Source of the DNA: Brevibacillus laterosporus
Lineage (GTDB): Bacteria; Bacillota; Bacilli; Brevibacillales; Brevibacillaceae
Assembly (NCBI RefSeq): GCF_030489605.1
Contig: NZ_JAUKFY010000006.1
Span: 124,001 to 188,000, forward strand
DNA length: 64,000 bases
Direction of reading: 5' to 3'
Part shown: in pieces, positions 17,543-26,317 of the stretch
Layout: every line of letters starts with the position of its first letter
Position numbering within the stretch: the first letter of the stretch is position 1
Notes under the pieces: model-generated
Told to the model about the DNA's origin: nothing
What the model saw: only the letters and a program-made list of their open reading frames with translations
The model's database searches: none
Made by a program: the position numbers and the translations under genes

Positions 17543-18160
17543 TCATCGGAAATCCTCATCATTTGAGATATTCCTGATGTTACGATTGATGTAGTCCCCC
17601 TTTAGTAATCCATATATTTCTAAATCGATTACACCTTTACCAGACCATAAAAAAGCTTGCCTTAATAACCCTTCTTTTATAAATCCATTTTTTACGATAA
17701 CTTTCTTTGAAATCTGGTTTTCAGGCATGATCTCTGCTTGGATTCTATTAACATCAACCTCTTCAAATAAAAATCTTACCAATTCTCCAACCGATTCAGT
17801 TGCAATGCCTTTCCCCCAGTATTCCTCTGCCAAAAAGTATCCAATCGATACCATATTCACTTTTTGATTAAAATCCATACATTCCATAATTCCAACCAGC
17901 TTATTCTCTTGATTTTTTTGAAAAATCCCCCATTTAATTCTGCTTTTTTTATGATAATCTCTATCAAAATGGTCAATCATTTTCCTTACAGTTTGTAAAT
18001 TATGCTTAGGAATAATCCCACAATATGCAAATACTTTATCATTGCCGTAGATTGTATAGACTTCATGTAAATGCTCCTGTTCTATTTTTTTCAATATTAA
18101 ATGTTCAGACTCCAATACTGGAAAATCCCCAAAAATCTTTCCAAGATTCATTTTATTCAT
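17543..18160 (-). CDS. GNAT N-acetyltransferase (RimJ/RimL type)
   Basis: 205-aa acetyltransferase: opening LESEHLILKKIEQEHLHEVY, acetyl-CoA loop region VSIGYFLAEEYWGKGIATES (about residues 105-124), and FEEVDVNRIQAEIMPENQIS followed by KKVIVKNGFIKEGLLRQ, all standard for RimJ/RimL-like N-acetyltransferases. The substrate is unknown. It starts 15 bases after the stop of the AraC-family gene and is probably co-transcribed with it. Confidence 0.88.
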   Translation of the reverse strand: MNKMNLGKIFGDFPVLESEHLILKKIEQEHLHEVYTIYGNDKVFAYCGIIPKHNLQTVRKMIDHFDRDYHKKSRIKWGIFQKNQENKLVGIMECMDFNQKVNMVSIGYFLAEEYWGKGIATESVGELVRFLFEEVDVNRIQAEIMPENQISKKVIVKNGFIKEGLLRQAFLWSGKGVIDLEIYGLLKGDYINRNIRNISNDEDFR

Positions 18161-18175
18161 CTCTCCCTTAGAGTA

Positions 18176-19042
18176 TTAGATTGGTATATATATTTTCATT
18201 TTCATTTCATTTGGATATCTTGAGTTCAAGACATCTGTAATCTCAAAATCAGGCCCCTCTCTTCTGTCATATTTAAAGTTTAGTAACCATGTACCATAAA
18301 TGTATCTTCTTGTATTTTGAACTAAATCAGTGGTGCCGCTGACCTTGAATTTAGCATATTTACCCCCGGGAATTTCAAGATTCACGAAACCCTTTTCTAA
18401 TTCTGTATTTATTTCCTTCACTTCTTCCCCAATAATAAAAGAAAAATGACCTTCATCATGAAAATTTGTCGATATACCAAATGACATATTAGGTGAAGTT
18501 CTCCTTGGAATCCTCTGATAATATCTGTTTTTTCCAAAATCAGTATAGAATGTAGGAATTTCCTTAAAATATTGTTCATGATTTAAATTCGTTTTGTACT
18601 CATAACCAATAATATGTTTCTTATTTAAAACAACAATTTCAGGTTTATTCATAACAAGCTCACCTCTCGTCTTATTTTTGTAATCCAAAAAGTTAATTTT
18701 TTTTTGGTGTTTTATCATAGTTCCCCCTCTTCTATATTTAGCTGGGGTCAATCCAAAACAATTTATAAATGCTCGGGTAAATGCTTCTTGGGAACCATAT
18801 TGAAAAAATAACGCTATTTCCAATATGTTCTTTCGTGTTTCCTTCAGTAATACAGCAGCTTCTGAAAGTCTTCTGCTTCTTATATATTCCTGTACAGAAA
18901 AACCTGTAATAGCTTGAAAAATTCGTTGGAAATGAAACGCTGAAAAACAAGATTTCGCAGAAATTTCACTAATTTTCAGTTCCTCTTGCAGATTCTTTTC
19001 GATGAATTCAATGGAATCTTGTATTCTTTCGAAGTAATCCAT
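18176..19042 (-). CDS. AraC-family regulator with GyrI-like effector domain
   Basis: 288-aa protein. Residues 5-105 are a double helix-turn-helix AraC domain (ISEISAKSCFSAFHFQRIFQ, then ALFFQYGSQEAFTRAFINCF). Residues about 130-288 form a GyrI/SOUL-like effector-binding domain (PEIVVLNKKHIIGYEYKTN ... FVNLEIPGGKYAKFKVSG). Such proteins are one-component activators responding to small molecules. It precedes the GNAT gene on the same strand, suggesting that it controls that operon. Confidence 0.9.
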   Translation of the reverse strand: MDYFERIQDSIEFIEKNLQEELKISEISAKSCFSAFHFQRIFQAITGFSVQEYIRSRRLSEAAVLLKETRKNILEIALFFQYGSQEAFTRAFINCFGLTPAKYRRGGTMIKHQKKINFLDYKNKTRGELVMNKPEIVVLNKKHIIGYEYKTNLNHEQYFKEIPTFYTDFGKNRYYQRIPRRTSPNMSFGISTNFHDEGHFSFIIGEEVKEINTELEKGFVNLEIPGGKYAKFKVSGTTDLVQNTRRYIYGTWLLNFKYDRREGPDFEITDVLNSRYPNEMKMKIYIPI

Positions 19043-19152
19043 TCGTCAACACCTCTTGGATATTAATCTTACACTTCCTGCAGAAAATATTTTTGATAAC
19101 TTGTGCTACATTTCAAGGTAAGGTGATTCATTTTTTATGTAAAATAAAATTG

Positions 19153-19176
19153 ACCCTCTAGGGCTTCCTAGAGGGT
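19153..19176 (-). terminator. Terminator hairpin after the YcdB-like pseudogene
   Basis: Ten-bp perfect stem ACCCTCTAGG / CCTAGAGGGT with a GCTT loop, with a T-rich stretch on the minus-strand side. It lies about 40 bases after the stop at 19218. The stem core is nearly the same as that of the M-box terminator at 12820. Confidence 0.6.
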
Positions 19177-19217
19177 ATTGTATGTATAAATAAAAGCTCT
19201 ACCTTATTTTAAAAGTA

Positions 19218-20215
19218 TCAACTTTGCAAATAGACTGTCATCCAAAGACCCTTGGATCCATTATCAAGAATACTCTTTAAGTATGCAGTCTTTAAACCAA
19301 TAAAATCAATCTTGCCTTTACTTGTCACACGTACAAAGGCTACTGTTCCATCCGTTTTCTCCATAATGTAAGAACTATACCTATGTCTGTATGCTGACTT
19401 GAAGTCATTGCCATCCATTCCAAAAACCTTCTCCAAAATGATTTTAGCCTTTGGCGTTACTTCAGAACCTGATATTTCTTTATCTGGCAAATCAAAATCA
19501 CTGGAGGTTAAGTGCAAACTATAAACCCGACCTGTTTTTGCTCCTACAGTGATACTATCACCATCTACAGTTTCAAATTTCCAAACATCTGTTTTGTAAC
19601 TACTTCCATCCCCTCGCAACGTTTCGTTTGAACGTACAGCTTCTCGTAACTGAGAAATTAACCCGATGGAACCTAATGCTTTCTTAGCAATGTTAGCATA
19701 CTTCTGATCTGCATACTTTGCATCCATGCGAATATGGTACTCCTTCATTTTTCCTGTAGACAAATCGATTTCTATGAAGTTAGGGTTACCGTTGTAGTTA
19801 AGTGTAAAGAAACTTGCTGTATGTTTTTTAGTATGTTTTTTAGTATGTTTTTTAGTATCTTCTCTATTATCAATCGTAATGTTCACTCTATTAAATTTCA
19901 TTGCGTTTTCATTAATTTGTTTTACATATGATTGAACATTTTGGATCCGGTCGGAACGTAAATCATTGAATGGAAGAAATATTCGGGCATTGAATATTCG
20001 GCCTGTTTTTTCTTCTATTTCGACAGTAGCACTTCCACCTTCAATTAACCAATCAAAAGATAAAATTACTCTCCTATCCAATCCTTCTACTAATTCAAAC
20101 TTTTTTACTTTCTCTAGTTTAAATTATTTTCCATTTTTTAACAACCGATTCACTTCATTTTTTGCACTCGATAAAATCATAGGATTAATCTGCTTTACAT
20201 CTACGACTCTCTGGT
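19218..20215 (-). pseudogene. Remnant of a YcdB/YcdC-like (PepSY-type repeat) protein
   Basis: The open part (19218-20081, 287 codons) has two similar halves with TGRIFNARIFLP and TGRVYSLHLTSSDFDLPDK, and KAKIILEKVFGMDG, as in the surface-associated YcdB/YcdC repeat proteins. It lacks a signal peptide or proper start. Upstream the same frame runs on through coding-looking sequence (VDVKQINPMILS, EVNRLLKNGK), interrupted by a TAA at 20124-20126. Near residue 77 it carries three copies of a 12-bp unit encoding TKKH. The family name is by recall and the broken state is seen directly. Confidence 0.6.
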
Positions 20216-20290
20216 TTTCAGTGGGGAAATTCTTCAGCTCCTCTTATTTTTTGGTTGCTGAAAAATCATTTTTATTGGTTGGGTATAATC

Positions 20291-20500
20291 TCAACTTATC
20301 AATCTAATATTGTATTTTTTAAGCAATTCATCTTCTTGTATAATACCATTCGCCGCACCACTTCCATCCTGATACTGTTCTGAAACCGAAGCATTTGGAA
20401 AACTATGTTCATATCCGTTACCACGTTCATAATCGCCCATATAATACCAAGCCAGTCCTGGTTCATAATATACTACTTGGCTTAATGTTTTTTTGTTATT
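20291..20500 (-). pseudogene. 3' part of a gene split by the IS1595-type element
   Basis: Reads TLSQVVYYEPGLAWYYMGDY, then ERGNGYEHSFPNAS, and ends LLKKYNIRLIS at the TGA at 20291-20293. It is the C-terminal part of the gene whose 5' part lies at 22241-22580. If the element and one target copy are removed, the two parts join in frame through AAT-AAC-AAA-AAA-ACA. No family recognised. Confidence 0.75.
20493..20500. repeat. Target-site duplication, left copy
   Basis: TTGTTATT immediately left of the element end GGCTCTGTTA; identical to 22241-22248. Confidence 0.88.
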
Positions 20501-20591
20501 GGCTCTGTTAAAAGTAAATGTTGATATTTGAACCTGTCTGAAATCTTGATATAATTAACATAGGAACAAGCATTCGGGGGAGGGTTTCGAG

Positions 20592-21639
20592 GTGAGCAAA
20601 GCGTTTAGCAACTTGTTAAGGTATATCAATAAATTACCACACACAAAAAAGAACAATTATATCAATGGGTTAAAGGCTATGTTGAACCTTCTTCCTCTGC
20701 TGGTGGTCGTTTAATCAATGAAATGAGGGAAACTCGCTTCAAGGAAGGATTCGAGTGTCCTCATTGTGCATCTGAACACGCTGTTCGGTTCGGAAATATA
20801 ATGGTCGGCAACGGTATCGATGTAAGTGTTGCAACAAGATTTTTACCGACACAACCAACACCGTTTTGTACCGAACTCGAAAAGGCAATGAATGGATTAC
20901 CTTTGTTGAATGTATGTTTAAAGGATATTCCTTGCGAAAATCGGCTGAAATCATAGGGGTTACTTGGATTACTCTTTTTTATTGAAGACACAAACTGTTA
21001 AACGCTTTGAAACAAATGGATTTCGAGAATTTTGAAGGTATCGTTGAAATTGACGTGACCTGTTTCCTATACTCTCAAAAAGGGCAATGTGGCGGTAAAT
21101 CCAAACATAGAGGAATAAGCCACGAACAGGTTTGTGTTCTCGTTGCCAGAGACCGAACAAAAGCAACCGTCTCCCAAGTTGCTTGTATGGGGCGTATATT
21201 AAAGCGAAAGTTGATACATTAATTGGTGCTAAACTTTCCAACGAAAACGTGCTTGTAAGCGATGCTTGGAGGGCTTACAAAACCTATGCAAAAGAAAAAG
21301 GTTTAGAACATTATCGGATAAAATCAGACGATGGAAAACACGTTATTAAGGGCTTGTATCACATCCAAAACGTCAACGGACTCCATTCACGTTTAAAACA
21401 ATGGTTAGACCGATTTAAAGGCGTAAGCTACAAAATATCTTGATAACTACCTTGCTTGGTTTTTATTTGTTGATATTCGCAGTAACGAAAGCACTAAACA
21501 ACATATCAAGGAATTTCTATCAACATCATATGTATTTGAAATGACCGACATATATGAAAGTTTGAGACTATCAAAATTCAATATGTTATTCTTATTGAAT
21601 GAACGATGTAAGTTTCTTTATGGGTGGGGGAAAAGATAG
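20592..21639 (+). pseudogene. Decayed IS1595-family transposase
   Basis: Starts with a GTG (SKAFSNLLRYINKLP) and continues in fragments in different frames: RETRFKEGFECPHC (zinc-ribbon start), then SAEIIGVTW-type helix-turn-helix sequence, QMDFENFEGIVEIDVTCFLY (the expected DDE motif EIDETYF has become DVTCF), GGKSKHRGISHEQVCVLVAR, VSDAWRAYKTYAKEKGLEHY and KGLYHIQNVNGLHSRLKQWL. Several indels and stops make it inactive. The last frame ends in TAG at 21637-21639, directly abutting the ATG of the next gene. Confidence 0.85.
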
Positions 21640-22122
21640 ATGGATTATTATCTCGTAGTATTTTTTTGTTTTGCTATTACACTTCATAATATCGAGGAAG
21701 CAATTTGGTTGCCTAAGTGGTCACAGCACTCTTCAAAGTTTCAAAAGCCAGTTACTTCGAGTGAATTTCATTTTGCTGTCATTTTTATAACAATTTTGGC
21801 TTATTTATCTGGATTTAGTTATTTATATATGCCAGAATCAGATATTGCAAAATGGATTTTTATTGGCTTTTTAGGTTCAATGATTTTTAATGCTATTTTT
21901 CCACACCTGATTGCGACCGTTTTGATGAAAAAGTATGCACCTGGACTTCTTACTGGCTTATTACTTAACATTCCAATAAATTCATTAGTTATCTATCAAA
22001 TGTTTTCAAAGAATTTGATTGTATGGAAAGAGTTAGTCGTATCTACATTTGTTGTAGGAATTATTTTATTGGCACTTATTCCGTTATTGTTTAAAGTTGG
22101 TGGAAAAATAACTCCTTCTTAA
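21640..22122 (+). CDS. HXXEE-family membrane protein, passenger of the IS element
   Basis: 160-aa intact protein with four to five membrane helices. The first helix carries ITLHNIEEAIWLPKW, the H-x-x-E-E signature of the HXXEE family, and a second conserved histidine region is FPHLIATVLMKKYAPG. The start codon directly follows the transposase stop (TAG-ATG), with GGTGGGGG as ribosome site inside the transposase end, so translation was probably coupled. Function of the family is not established. It is intact while the transposase is dead, which may mean that it is still useful or simply that it is newer. Confidence 0.85.
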   Translation: MDYYLVVFFCFAITLHNIEEAIWLPKWSQHSSKFQKPVTSSEFHFAVIFITILAYLSGFSYLYMPESDIAKWIFIGFLGSMIFNAIFPHLIATVLMKKYAPGLLTGLLLNIPINSLVIYQMFSKNLIVWKELVVSTFVVGIILLALIPLLFKVGGKITPS

Positions 22123-22158
22123 ATGTTGATTGAGAACTATAAGATATAAATTGATTGG

Positions 22159-22214
22159 AATTGAGTAAATTAAGGGAAACCATCTAAATTGGGTTTCCTT
22201 TAATTTACTCAATT
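22159..22214 (+). terminator. Terminator-like hairpin inside the IS element
   Basis: A 23-bp stem with one G-T pair (arms 22159-22181 and 22192-22214) and a ten-base loop, between the passenger stop and the right end of the element. T-rich 3' arm. Confidence 0.65.
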
Positions 22215-22240
22215 TATCGATACTAAGATATAACAGAGCC

Positions 22241-22248
22241 TTGTTATT
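22241..22248. repeat. Target-site duplication, right copy
   Basis: TTGTTATT immediately right of TAACAGAGCC; identical to 20493-20500. Confidence 0.88.
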
Positions 22249-22580
22249 AAATGCTATTCCTGGAGCACCATCCGCATTTAATAAAAGTACTTTTTGATTT
22301 CCGCTACCTAGACGTTCCTTCCATTTACGGTATTTCCCATTCATCCATTTCAATTCCGTCGCACTCACATCAAAGTATCTTCAATTACTTTCGTTTCTCC
22401 ATTAATCATATAAACTAAGCGAAACAAAAACTCACCGGATGTGATTTCAGGTTTTGTTGGATTTGGAAGTGAGGAAATTCCCAAAGATATCATAATCCAC
22501 GGCCAAACAGTAAAATATACTATTACTGAAACAACAGCTATCAACACAATAATCGAAGCTGAATAAATGTTAATCCTCAA
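22241..22580 (-). pseudogene. 5' part of a membrane-anchored protein gene, split and frameshifted
   Basis: Begins MRINIYSASIIVLIAVVSVI (one N-terminal membrane helix) and reads to NGETKVIEDT. After a one-base frame slip near 22366 it continues VSATELKWMNGKYRKWKERL, then GSGNQKVLLLNADGAPGIAF up to the insertion site. The 3' part is at 20291-20500. The intact gene would encode about 180 residues: a single-helix anchor and an extracytoplasmic domain. Family not recognised. Confidence 0.7.
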
Positions 22581-23003
22581 GTATACCCTACCTCCTTTAG
22601 CACATTTTTGACTGAGTTCATCAGATGATTTTTTATCCTATCAATAGTGCTTGTTTGCCGAAACTTAGATCCTATGTCCTCGGTACTGTTGAGGCAAATA
22701 AACCACTTTGTCTATAAGTTCACGCAACTACGTTTCTAAAAGGTCAAAAAAGAAACCCCACATTTCTACACTAAAATCATCATCATGGAACAGCAAGTAA
22801 TCAGCTCCTGATAGACAGAATGTTTCATTTATTATAATCAATAAGTTATGCTTTGCCGATCCCCTCTTGTCATAAAAGTAAACTTGCTGGGTCAATCCAT
22901 GTTTTAAACGTTTTAAAAAAAAATAACCTTGTTGCAAAGCCAAACAGTGGAATACCCATTCCAATCTAGCTTATGACAACAAGGCTCTCCTTTTACATGA
23001 AAA
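22581..23003. other. Gene-poor stretch with a possible relic ORF
   Basis: No supportable gene. A minus-strand reading frame at 22728-22964 (about 78 codons; contains NETFCLSGADYLLFHDD) lacks a ribosome site and is flanked by broken genes, so it may be the remnant of a coding region. An AAAGGAG on the minus strand just before it at about 22985 is not followed by an open ATG frame of useful length. Confidence 0.3.
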
Positions 23004-23569
23004 CTACATACGAACGCGTGCCCTACGCAAATAGTAAGATCCAATCGCTGCTAAAATCCCTAGAGTAGTAAATCCTGCATAATACCGAATAAATCCCTCT
23101 CAATGACAGTTGAGGAAAAAGACCACCAAGCAAGGCAAAGCACAGAATAGCCCCTCCATAAAAACAGGCTCTAACGCTGAAAACATAATAACTTTGCCAT
23201 TCTTCTCGATTACGCTGATATAGGAAGATACCAAGCCCTAAAATGTAACAAGTAAATGAATACTCGGAATTAATAAAGGTGATGATAGCTTTCCAAACAG
23301 ATTTATTAATGCTACAGGACTTATCAATAGAACGAGATTTATTGGAAATACATCAAAATTCAATTTGAGGCATCCATTAATTAAGAAAACAATTCCAATA
23401 GGAAAGATATTAAAAATGAAGGACAGCATAGCTTGAACCATTGTTCCCCAGCCAATTTTGAAAATGCCTGAAGAGACTTTCTGCTTAATATGGCTAATAA
23501 CATGTCGTCGATTCCTTGCTTTTTAACTAGGTCAGTAGAAAGTGACGGAGCTTGTAAGCTTCTAATCAT
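23004..23569 (-). pseudogene. Broken polytopic membrane protein
   Basis: Starts MIRSLQAPSLSTDLVKKQGI and passes, through three or more frame changes, into IFNIFPIGIVFLINGCLKLN, INLVLLISPVALINLF, QSYYVFSVRACFYGGAIL, FALLGGLFPQLSLRG and finally RYYAGFTTLGILAAIGSYYL, ending RRARVRM-stop. All pieces are hydrophobic and lie in order on the minus strand, so this is one decayed gene of roughly 185 codons. Family not recognised. Confidence 0.7.
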
Positions 23570-23598
23570 TGTTTATGTGCTCGTATGTTAATCCTATC

Positions 23599-23841
23599 TT
23601 ATTTTGTTAAAAAAGTTTTCTTAGATTCAATATACCGCTTACTTTCTATACCAAGTAAATCTACATATTTTTTAATTTCTTTTTGAGTTACCTTAAATTT
23701 TTTAGCAGAGATTTTTATTGCATCTTGCTTGGTGCAATTTAAATCAGTCATACGTTTACATGCAGATAAGATAGATTTGAACAAATTACTATCCAGAAAC
23801 TCGTTACGTTCTATTAAAATCTTATGTAGACGGGAATACAA
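23599..23841 (-). CDS. Small lysine-rich hypothetical ORF, possibly a fragment
   Basis: About 80 codons. Reads LHKILIERNEFLDSNLFKSI then KISAKKFKVTQKEIKKYVDLL. The predicted start is a TTG without a ribosome site; the frame is open 12 codons further up to a TAG but has no better start there. It lies between a pseudogene and a glycosyltransferase. It may be the end of a lost gene. No family recognised. Confidence 0.35.
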   Translation of the reverse strand: MYSRLHKILIERNEFLDSNLFKSILSACKRMTDLNCTKQDAIKISAKKFKVTQKEIKKYVDLLGIESKRYIESKKTFLTK

Positions 23842-23912
23842 ATATTTGACTGCTACTTTAGCTTGCTGAACTAATACACCCTAAGCTAATGGTTCATTCT
23901 TCAATAACTCTC

Positions 23913-25265
23913 TTACTTCCAGTTTCTTTTAAATTTAAAAAATTCTTGTATATAACCATACACAGAGATAGGTGACATAATCATTTGATAGCCAAGAATA
24001 AAGAAAATAAAGCCTATAAAGTTTTTTCTAATTCTAAGATTTAAAGGTTTAAATACAAAATTTCTTTGATAAAAATAAAGAATACTATAACTGATTAGGG
24101 TTAAAGGTAAAACAAGAAGTGTCATTGGACCAACAATCCAGTAATAACCGAAAAAAGTCAATATCAGCCCAGGAAGCCAACATAGTGTATAAGTAAGATC
24201 TAAATAAGGCATGATTAAATTAATTCCAGTTAAGTATTTAACAAATACTTGAGGCTGGTTCCATGGCTTTATTTCAATTAAACCTTCTATCATACCTCTT
24301 GCCCATCTTGCTCTCTGTCTGACAAAGTACTTAAGGGAACTAGGTACTTCAGTAAATGAAACTGCCAATGGCTCAAAATAAACTTTCCACTTTTTCTCAA
24401 GTAAACGCCATGTTAAAACAATATCTTCACCTATAGCATCTGGCCAACCACCGACTTCTTTTACACATTGTGTTTTATATATACTAAAGGCTCCTTGAGC
24501 AACTAAAGTTCCTTGATATAGGCCTTGAAGTCTTTTAATGGACGCAATACCTAAAAAGTAATCCCATTCTTGAATTTTTGTCCAAAAGTTTTCTCTGCTG
24601 TTTTTGGTCAGAACCGAGCCAGCAACAGCACAAACATTTTCTGGACTAGATTTCATACGCGCCACAAGATAACGTATTGAGGATTTAAGAAGCAGTGTAT
24701 CTGCATCGATCGTAATGACATAAGGAGTTTCGACAAATTTTAGAGCATGGTTCAAGGCATGGAATTTTCCCGGCATTTCTTCATGAAGTAACGCAATTTC
24801 AATACCTAATTCTTTTTTTGCTTTTATGATTTCGTGAACTGTTTGATCAGTAGAACAATTATTAATAACAAATACCTTAATTTTCCCGTGATAATCTTGT
24901 TTATTTATATATTGCAAAGTTTGATAGATTTGTCTCTCTTCGTTATAGGCAGCTATAAGAACGGTAATCTCATCATGAGGAAATTCATTTTTGAAAGCAG
25001 GCTGACGATCAAGAATTAAACTTATTACTAAAAAGGCATTCATATAGCCAGGAATGTATGATATACCTCCGATAATTAATAAAGCTAAAGGAAAGGATAC
25101 AATATGCGCAAGGTCTTCTAACCATGGAAGCGCCAAGTAAATAGAAAAGCACATCCAAAGAAAAGCACCTGCGTGACTGATCCAGAATTTTGTTATTACT
25201 GGGATATACGTTTTCTTATAGGTATGTCCTGTATGGGGGTTAATGGGATTCAATTCAGGTTTCAT
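23913..25265 (-). CDS. Membrane glycosyltransferase family 2 (PgaC/IcaA/HasA-like)
   Basis: 450-aa processive-type GT2. Two N-terminal membrane helices are followed by the nucleotide-sugar domain with VLIAAYNEERQIYQTLQYIN, DxD motif VITIDADTLLL (near residue 188), acceptor motif GEDIVLTWRLLE and QRARWARG (near residue 318), the QxxRW signature, then three to four C-terminal membrane helices. Such enzymes polymerise poly-N-acetylglucosamine or hyaluronan-like chains across the membrane. The start at 25265 is chosen for the GAGGGGA site upstream; an earlier in-frame ATG lacks one. No partner deacetylase or exporter genes are adjacent, so the polymer cannot be named. Confidence 0.9.
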   Translation of the reverse strand: MKPELNPINPHTGHTYKKTYIPVITKFWISHAGAFLWMCFSIYLALPWLEDLAHIVSFPLALLIIGGISYIPGYMNAFLVISLILDRQPAFKNEFPHDEITVLIAAYNEERQIYQTLQYINKQDYHGKIKVFVINNCSTDQTVHEIIKAKKELGIEIALLHEEMPGKFHALNHALKFVETPYVITIDADTLLLKSSIRYLVARMKSSPENVCAVAGSVLTKNSRENFWTKIQEWDYFLGIASIKRLQGLYQGTLVAQGAFSIYKTQCVKEVGGWPDAIGEDIVLTWRLLEKKWKVYFEPLAVSFTEVPSSLKYFVRQRARWARGMIEGLIEIKPWNQPQVFVKYLTGINLIMPYLDLTYTLCWLPGLILTFFGYYWIVGPMTLLVLPLTLISYSILYFYQRNFVFKPLNLRIRKNFIGFIFFILGYQMIMSPISVYGYIQEFFKFKRNWK

Positions 25266-25448
25266 AAGCTTATCCCCTCTTTTAGATATAAGATGCAGTA
25301 ATAAATACCTATAAAAAATACTATACATACAATTGAAAGTAAAAATGTATTTTTTGGAAATTTAACAATTTAATAGCAGGCTGTCGAGAAACCCGATTTA
25401 TTAGTTAACCTCAAGCAGTATTTGATTGTCTTGTTGCACGAAGTACAT

Positions 25449-25507
25449 AAAAAAAGATCGTTCTCTACCTTAGCTACTCTTAGCGAGGTGAAGAGCGATC
25501 TTTTTTA
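25449..25507. repeat. Long imperfect palindrome (terminator-like)
   Basis: ACATAAAAAAAGATCG at the left pairs with CGATCTTTTTTATGT at the right, and inner TCTCTACCT with AGGTGAAGAG imperfectly. It is A-rich on one side and T-rich on the other, so it can terminate both ways. About 70 bases to the left lies CAGGCTGTCGAGAAACCC, which resembles the terminal sequence of IS1182-type elements, so it may be part of an IS relic. Confidence 0.5.
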
Positions 25508-25525
25508 TGTTCTGTACAGTTGCCA

Positions 25526-25795
25526 TCAGTAGCATCTGCGCCTGTTAATTTGTTTTTCCCGTAAACGGCTGTAGTGAAGTCCATGCAGTTCTTTCGAATC
25601 TGCAAAACTTCGCCCTATCAAGTGCATGCTTGGACTTGAGGCTGAAGCCAAGGCTCTAGGCTGTATGCTACTAGTTGTACTCTTTCCTTTTGGTTTCTCC
25701 TTGTCTCTCCAATCCTGTAAAGCCTGAATGGCACTAGGGGCATTTTGCTCTAACAGCTTTACTTTTTCCACTGATAAGTTGGAAATCTGGCCCAT
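25526..25795 (-). pseudogene. Relic ORF of unknown family
   Basis: The frame reads upstream of any good start: RFLTEEEINQLYTWNDEQVM, then GQISNLSVEKVKLLEQNAPS and IQALQDWRDKEKPKGK, ending LREKQINRRRCY. It has soluble helical character, no ribosome site and no matching start. It lies between an IS-end-like sequence and small membrane genes, and is likely the remnant of a longer protein. Not recognised. Confidence 0.35.
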
Positions 25796-25885
25796 GACCT
25801 GTTCATCATTCCACGTGTACAGCTGATTTATCTCTTCTTCTGTTAAAAATCGATGTACGTCTGTATAAAAATAGGCAACGATACA

Positions 25886-26287
25886 TCATTTAAGCTGTAT
25901 TTTGATCCAAGCAAGAGTCCTTTTCATTTTAATATGATAAAAGACTCCTAAAATTACGTTAATAAGATAAATACAGATTGGTACGATAAAAATATAGTTT
26001 TCTTGGTTATACATTTTAATGAACAACAATAACTCTGCTAATGAAATTATAATAAAAGTCAAGGATAAAGAAGTGGTTATATTCCTTCTAATATAAGCCA
26101 ACATAATTAAAAAAATAACTACTATTGCTCTACATACTGTTAGGATTGAGTTATTTATAAATTCATTCCACACAGTCAATCCCTGTTTTATTCCATCGGA
26201 CATGGCAATATAGAATGTAAGATCAGCTATCAGTCCTACAACCAGTAATCCGATACAAAAAGAGGTCAGTACGTTTTGTCTTCTCAT
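25886..26287 (-). CDS. Four-helix small membrane protein, unknown
   Basis: 133-aa protein with four membrane helices (SFCIGLLVVGLIADLTFYIA; LTVCRAIVVIFLIMLAYI; SLSLTFIIISLAELLLFI; IFIVPICIYLINVILGVFY). AAGGAGGAAATAAA directly precedes the ATG, a strong ribosome site. It lies just after the split gene at 26318-26837 on the same strand. No family recognised. Confidence 0.65.
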   Translation of the reverse strand: MRRQNVLTSFCIGLLVVGLIADLTFYIAMSDGIKQGLTVWNEFINNSILTVCRAIVVIFLIMLAYIRRNITTSLSLTFIIISLAELLLFIKMYNQENYIFIVPICIYLINVILGVFYHIKMKRTLAWIKIQLK

Positions 26288-26317
26288 TTTATTTCCTCCT
26301 TAATGGCATGAAATCTC

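Larger units (their letters stand above)
20501..22240 (+). mobile_element. 1740-bp IS1595-family element with passenger gene
   Basis: The left end begins GGCTCTGTTA and the right end is its exact complement TAACAGAGCC (22231-22240); beyond these ten bases the ends agree at about half of the next 19 positions. Both sides carry the same 8-bp direct repeat TTGTTATT, and IS1595 elements make 8-bp duplications. Inside are a decayed IS1595-like transposase, then an intact HXXEE-family gene, then a 23-bp terminator hairpin. The boundaries mean that the passenger moved with the element. The insertion disrupts a minus-strand membrane-protein gene. Confidence 0.85.

Noticed and set aside
23913-25265. 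icaADBC/pga biofilm operon
   Set aside because: Only the glycosyltransferase is present; no deacetylase, outer or accessory gene beside it.
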